From contig CAMHLZ010000020.1 in the NCBI GenBank assembly GCA_946186125.1, positions 1-57,776 of the forward strand: 57,776 nt of DNA, given 5' to 3'. This DNA comes from an uncultured Lachnospira sp. (lineage in GTDB: Bacteria > Bacillota > Clostridia > Lachnospirales > Lachnospiraceae). The position numbers and the translations under genes are program-made. Below are positions 53,976 through 57,776 of the stretch, in pieces. Within the stretch, counting starts at the first letter, position 1; every line of letters starts with the position of its first letter. The notes under the pieces were generated by a model. That model saw only the letters and a list, made by a program, of their open reading frames with translations, did not search any database and was not told the DNA's origin.

Positions 53976-54004
53976 TTGACATAAATACAATAAATAGGTA
54001 TGAT
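53976..54004 (+). promoter_or_regulatory. Promoter of the GT8 gene group
   Basis: TTGACA (53976-53981), a 17-bp spacer and TATGAT (53999-54004). It resembles the GT2 promoter at 51757 in both hexamers and part of the spacer. Confidence 0.8.
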
Positions 54005-54020
54005 TATCTTGATTGTGTTG

Positions 54021-54037
54021 TTAAGTAAAGTACTTAA
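54021..54037. promoter_or_regulatory. Palindrome between integrase and GT8 gene
   Basis: TTAAGTA and TACTTAA are perfect 7-bp arms around AAG. It lies downstream of the -10 box in the leader of the GT8 gene. It may be an operator or a crossover site for the recombinase encoded next to it. Confidence 0.5.
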
Positions 54038-54101
54038 GGATTCAAACTGAAAATACTATTTTAAGAGAAAAGTTTAATTAAAAATTAAGAAAGGATACAA
54101 G

Positions 54102-55127
54102 ATGAGGTTAAATATTCTTTATCAAACAGATAACAATTATGCACCATATACCGGTGTATCAATGACTTCACTGTTTGAGAGAAATAAAAATATAGCTGAA
54201 ATATTTGTCTATATATTAGACAACAAAATAAGTGAAGATAATAAACGAAGAATGAAACAAACAGCTAAAACCTTTGGAAGGACGATTGAATTTATTCCGG
54301 CAAATGATGTAGTTGAATATATCAAACAGTGTGATATGCCAGAATATAGGGGTGGTTATACTAATTACTTAAAATTATTTGCCGGAAATTATTTTAAAAC
54401 AAAGAATATTGATATTGATAGACTGGTATTTATAGACAGTGATACATTGGTGTTGGGAGATTTATCAGACTTAATAACTATGGATTTAAAAAATAATCTA
54501 ATCGCCATGGTTGAAGATTCACTTACGTATAAATTTAAAAACAAATATATTGGATTAGAAGAAGATTCACCATACTACAATGCAGGATTTGTTTTGTTTG
54601 ACATGAAGTTGTGGTTAGAAGAAGACATAATTACTCAAATAAAGTCTTATGTGGTAAATGTTAGAAGTTCGTTTACTAATCATGAGCAAGATATATTGAA
54701 TGTTATGTTCAAAGACAGAATTTTGACAATTAGTCCAAAATATAATTTTCAGCCAATACATGATATATATACACCATCACAATATTATAGAATATTTAAG
54801 AAAAAAAACTATTACTCAAACGAAGAATTAAACAATGCAAAAAAAGATATACGGATTTATCATACATATCGTTTTATAGGTATTTTCCCGTGGGATGACA
54901 ATGATGTTCATCCGGCAAATGAATTATTTGATAATGAGCTTTATTGTTCAGAGTGGAAAAATTACAAAAAAAAGAAAAAAAATCTGCCAGGTTATATAAA
55001 GTTAGAACGAGTACTTTATAAATATTTACCTAAAATGGTTTTTTTAAAGATTTTTCAAATGGTAAATCATGTTGTATATACAAAATCTAACCGTAAAAAT
55101 TATATTATGTCAAAAAAAACTGATTGA
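54102..55127 (+). CDS. GT8 family glycosyltransferase
   Basis: The 341-residue protein begins LNILYQTDNNYAPYTGVSMTSLFE. It carries the donor-binding DxD in RLVFIDSDTLVLGDLSDL (about residue 112) and the YNAGFVLFDMKLW and FNHEQDILN-like (SFTNHEQDILNVMF) segments of GT8 (LPS galactosyltransferase-like) enzymes. It probably adds a hexose to the surface glycan. It begins the third transcript of the locus, with DUF4422 and GT-C genes behind it. Confidence 0.92.
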   Translation: MRLNILYQTDNNYAPYTGVSMTSLFERNKNIAEIFVYILDNKISEDNKRRMKQTAKTFGRTIEFIPANDVVEYIKQCDMPEYRGGYTNYLKLFAGNYFKTKNIDIDRLVFIDSDTLVLGDLSDLITMDLKNNLIAMVEDSLTYKFKNKYIGLEEDSPYYNAGFVLFDMKLWLEEDIITQIKSYVVNVRSSFTNHEQDILNVMFKDRILTISPKYNFQPIHDIYTPSQYYRIFKKKNYYSNEELNNAKKDIRIYHTYRFIGIFPWDDNDVHPANELFDNELYCSEWKNYKKKKKNLPGYIKLERVLYKYLPKMVFLKIFQMVNHVVYTKSNRKNYIMSKKTD

Positions 55128-55202
55128 AATTAAGTTTTATTCAGTACATTATTGTCAATAGCTATGACCAGTTTATTATGTAGAAGAAATTACGAGGTTA
55201 AT

Positions 55203-55937
55203 ATGAAAATATATATTGTTGCACATAAAGATTTTTCCAACCCTGTAGATGAAAAAATATATTGTCCTATACAAGTTGGAGCAGATATAAATAAAACTAT
55301 CAATAATTCATGGATAAAAGATAATACCGGAGATAATATTTCTTCTAAAAATTTATCATATAATGAATTAACTGCTCTGTATTGGATTTGGAAAAATTCA
55401 GAAGAGGATATAGTCGGATTGTGTCATTATAGAAGATTTTTTGTGACAAGGATCGGAAAAATAAAGAATTTATTGTTTGGAGTAAAAAAGAATTTTATAA
55501 ATGAAGAATTTGTAAAAAAAATTATATCAAAAAATTTTGTAGTTGTTCATAATAAAACCTATTTTAAGCAAGGAAATAGGCAGCAGTTTTTAGATACACA
55601 AAAATATCCAAATGATATAGATATACTAGGTGAAGTTATAGCAAGTAAATATCCCGAATATGCAGATGCGTACAAAATGGTTATGAATGGCACATCATGT
55701 CATTTGTTAAATATGATAATAGCAAAAAAAGAAATAATAGATGACTATTGTGAATGGTTATTTGATGTATTATTTGCGGTCGAAGAAAAATTGATTGATA
55801 TGGGTGAGAAATCATTCGAGCGTAGAATGGGAATGCTTGGAGAAAGAATGCTTGACATATGGTTAATAGCAAATGATATTCAAGTAAAAGAAGTTTATAG
55901 TATTAATACAGAACGTATCGATTGGAAGAATTGGTGA
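55203..55937 (+). CDS. DUF4422 family glycosyltransferase
   Basis: The 244-residue protein has the DUF4422 marks: KIYIVAHKDF at the start, YCPIQVGA, LSYNELTALYWIWKN and DIVGLCHYRRFF. This family is found in capsule and exopolysaccharide loci and includes galactofuranosyl- and other hexosyltransferases. The ATG 55203 follows ACGAGG; in-frame codons upstream to 55152 have no SD. Confidence 0.9.
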   Translation: MKIYIVAHKDFSNPVDEKIYCPIQVGADINKTINNSWIKDNTGDNISSKNLSYNELTALYWIWKNSEEDIVGLCHYRRFFVTRIGKIKNLLFGVKKNFINEEFVKKIISKNFVVVHNKTYFKQGNRQQFLDTQKYPNDIDILGEVIASKYPEYADAYKMVMNGTSCHLLNMIIAKKEIIDDYCEWLFDVLFAVEEKLIDMGEKSFERRMGMLGERMLDIWLIANDIQVKEVYSINTERIDWKNW

Positions 55938-55977
55938 TATATTGTTTATATTACTGTAAAATTAAGGAGAATATTAA

Positions 55978-57776
55978 TGATAAAAGCTAATAAATATAAA
56001 GGGATTTTCAGACAAATCTTTTGTGTGTTAAGTATTTTTGCTGTTTTTTGGACATTTGCCTTATTATCTGAATATACCGACAAATCTAATAGTTTTTTGA
56101 TAATTTTAAAGAGCATATTATTATATGGTATGTTTATTTTCACATTGATATTTTCTTCATTTAACTTTAACAAAATAGACTTAAAGAATATAAAATATCT
56201 TATTAAAAACAATATTGGAATTATTATATTGTTAACAGTATTTGTAATTTCATCTTTATCTATTATGGATATTTGGTTTACTAATGACGCACAAGAGTAC
56301 TATACCAGTATTATATATAATAGAAGATGGAATTTTGAAAATTTCCTAGGAATGAAAATGTGTGGTCATTCAGCCAGCTTTCTTTTGGTTTGGTATTTGA
56401 TAGGAGAGTTTATCATACCTAATTCTGCCAATGGTGTTCATATTATAACTATAATTATGGCATCACTAACCATATTGGCGATGTTTGGAATTTTACGAAA
56501 TATGTTTCCTGAAGAAAAAAATGAAACTCTTGTTTTGGTTACGTCACTGTTTGCGTTTTCACCATATTTCTGGGGAATTCTTGGTGAGTTGAATATTGAT
56601 TTTCCAATTTTATGCGCATTAGTTTGGATGGTTTATTTTCACATAAAAAAACTTTATATTCTTCAAGCATATGCAGGAGTTTTTATGTGTTTTTCAAAAG
56701 AAACAGGGGTGATTGTGTTTGGGTGTTATATGCTTGGATGGGCTATAGCTATATTTCTTAACGTGTACAATAAGGGGATTAAAAACATATTAAAATCGCT
56801 GTTTTGTTTCCCGATGATAATTTGCTCGTTAGGAGGAATTATTTGGATATATCAATTCAAGTTTTTAAATTCAGGTACGGCATGGTCTGGAGTATCTAGT
56901 GAAAATATGGCAACTCAAATTGTCTCAGCAGAATCTGCAAGTAATAATGCTTTTTCTAGCTGGTATTTATTTATGATACATAAAATTAAGGAAATATTAT
57001 TTATTAATTTCAGTTGGATATATGGAATAATGTTAATAATCTTAGTAATTTTATATATTTTTAAGGATAATATTATCAAACCTCTTAAACTTGATAAAAA
57101 GATTATATTATCTATTTGGGGAGCTTTTTTTGGCTTTTATAATTTTAATTTATGGTTTGTTACATTGGCACATTATAGATATTTGGTTTGCATGATTTTT
57201 TTCTGGGTTATGATATTTTCTATTGTTTGCTTAGGTATTGTAAAGTCAAAGAAAATTAAGTATTTTTTGATTATACCTATGTTGTTTGTTACTATAATTT
57301 CGAATTTTTATACAGATCCAATTTCTACTATATTTTTTAGTAGAGTAAATATGGGAAATGGATACGTTATAGATACAAATATTTTTTATAGAGAAAACAA
57401 TGTGGTTTATTACGATAAAGATAAAGAAGAAATTTCAAAAGATGCATATGGTGACACAATTGTAACTAATAGACAATACTCATATAGAGGAAGATGCATA
57501 AATTCAATATTAAAAAAAATAGATTATGATGAGAATACATTACTTATTATTCCGAATATAAATTCGAGCCAAACAATTAATTTTATATATGGAACAAATT
57601 CAATCGAAAGAGTCCATGCTGTTCATTATGTAAATAAAGATTCTAAAGTATTGAATTTTAATAATAAAGATTGGGATCTGTCAGAGAATGAGCAATGGAT
57701 AAAATTAAATGTTATTTATCCAAATGAAAATGATGTTTTATCAGATAGCATTTACAATACATATGATCGGATATAT
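55978..57776 (+). CDS. Polytopic GT-C-like membrane protein, cut by window end
   Basis: The open frame runs from ATG 55978 (after AAGGAG) to the end of the window without a stop, 599 codons. It has about 11 membrane helices spread over residues 10-440. An early extracytoplasmic acidic loop DIWFTNDAQEYYTSIIYNRRW is like the catalytic loop of GT-C and PMT-type transferases. A hydrophilic C-terminal domain follows from about residue 445. The role is likely transfer of a sugar from undecaprenyl phosphate, matching the GtrB-like gene at 51843. It is partial only because of the window edge. Confidence 0.82.

Noticed and set aside
51757-54037. Invertible promoter controlled by the tyrosine recombinase
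   Set aside because: The two similar promoters (51757 and 53976) point the same way, and I found no inverted repeats flanking either within this window; kept only as a wider recombinase hypothesis.

Overview
The window comes from a motile, low-GC, Gram-positive anaerobe of the Clostridia, most likely the family Lachnospiraceae. This is inferred from the gene set: a flagellin preceded by SigD-like promoters, meso-diaminopimelate dehydrogenase, GdpP and MecA, BspA-type leucine-rich repeat proteins, lysine-rich secreted proteins with Ig-like and starch-binding modules, and a Sua5/RpiB/F-ATPase block arranged much as in Firmicutes. Species cannot be named from the sequence alone.

Layout. 1-2.9 kb: a tRNA-Lys, a hairpin-rich MITE-like repeat, a short AsnB-type synthetase without the N-terminal cysteine, and convergent ddh. 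3-8.6 kb: a flagellar block (large FliK-like protein, flagellin, FliS-like chaperone, YcxB-like membrane protein). 8.7-13.3 kb: an LRR surface protein, a textbook 194-bp MITE, and a YtrA-type GntR/ABC operon with a visible operator. 13.3-19.2 kb: rpsF-ssb-rpsR, gdpP-rplI-dnaB and a MerR-type gene. 19.2-26.5 kb: small redox proteins, a secreted CBM21-like protein under a LacI-type operator, mecA, an unexplained roughly 330-nt structured leader or RNA, a GH18 hydrolase, an amidase, sua5, a cysteine-less phosphatase-like protein and rpiB. 26.5-34.3 kb: dCMP deaminase and the complete F1Fo ATP synthase operon, whose c subunit has a full sodium-binding signature. 34.4-39.4 kb: two small conserved genes on the minus strand, then an FMN riboswitch and ribD-ribE-ribBA-ribH. 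39.6-41.2 kb: a lysine-rich starch-binding surface protein. 41.5-57.8 kb: a surface-polysaccharide locus with the CDP-dideoxyhexose pathway (rfbF, rfbG, rfbH), a ThDP enzyme, a HAD phosphatase, an aldolase fusion, an SDR, glycosyltransferases and a tyrosine recombinase, ending in a truncated membrane glycosyltransferase.

The most unusual theme is a set of compact elements built from several hairpins. One family has three full copies (27055, 49878, 51586) and one partial copy inside the riboflavin riboswitch leader (35831). Full copies begin with a sequence that supplies a UGA stop to the gene before them in two cases. They end with a Shine-Dalgarno sequence placed for the gene after them in two cases. 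Two same-direction copies bracket a single AAA-ATPase/PD-(D/E)XK gene that interrupts the polysaccharide locus, so this may be a mobile or exchangeable cassette. Other elements are a 194-bp MITE with perfect 16-bp terminal inverted repeats and an 8-bp target duplication, a 164-bp TA-ended MITE-like element, and a 64-bp hairpin with 31-bp perfect arms.
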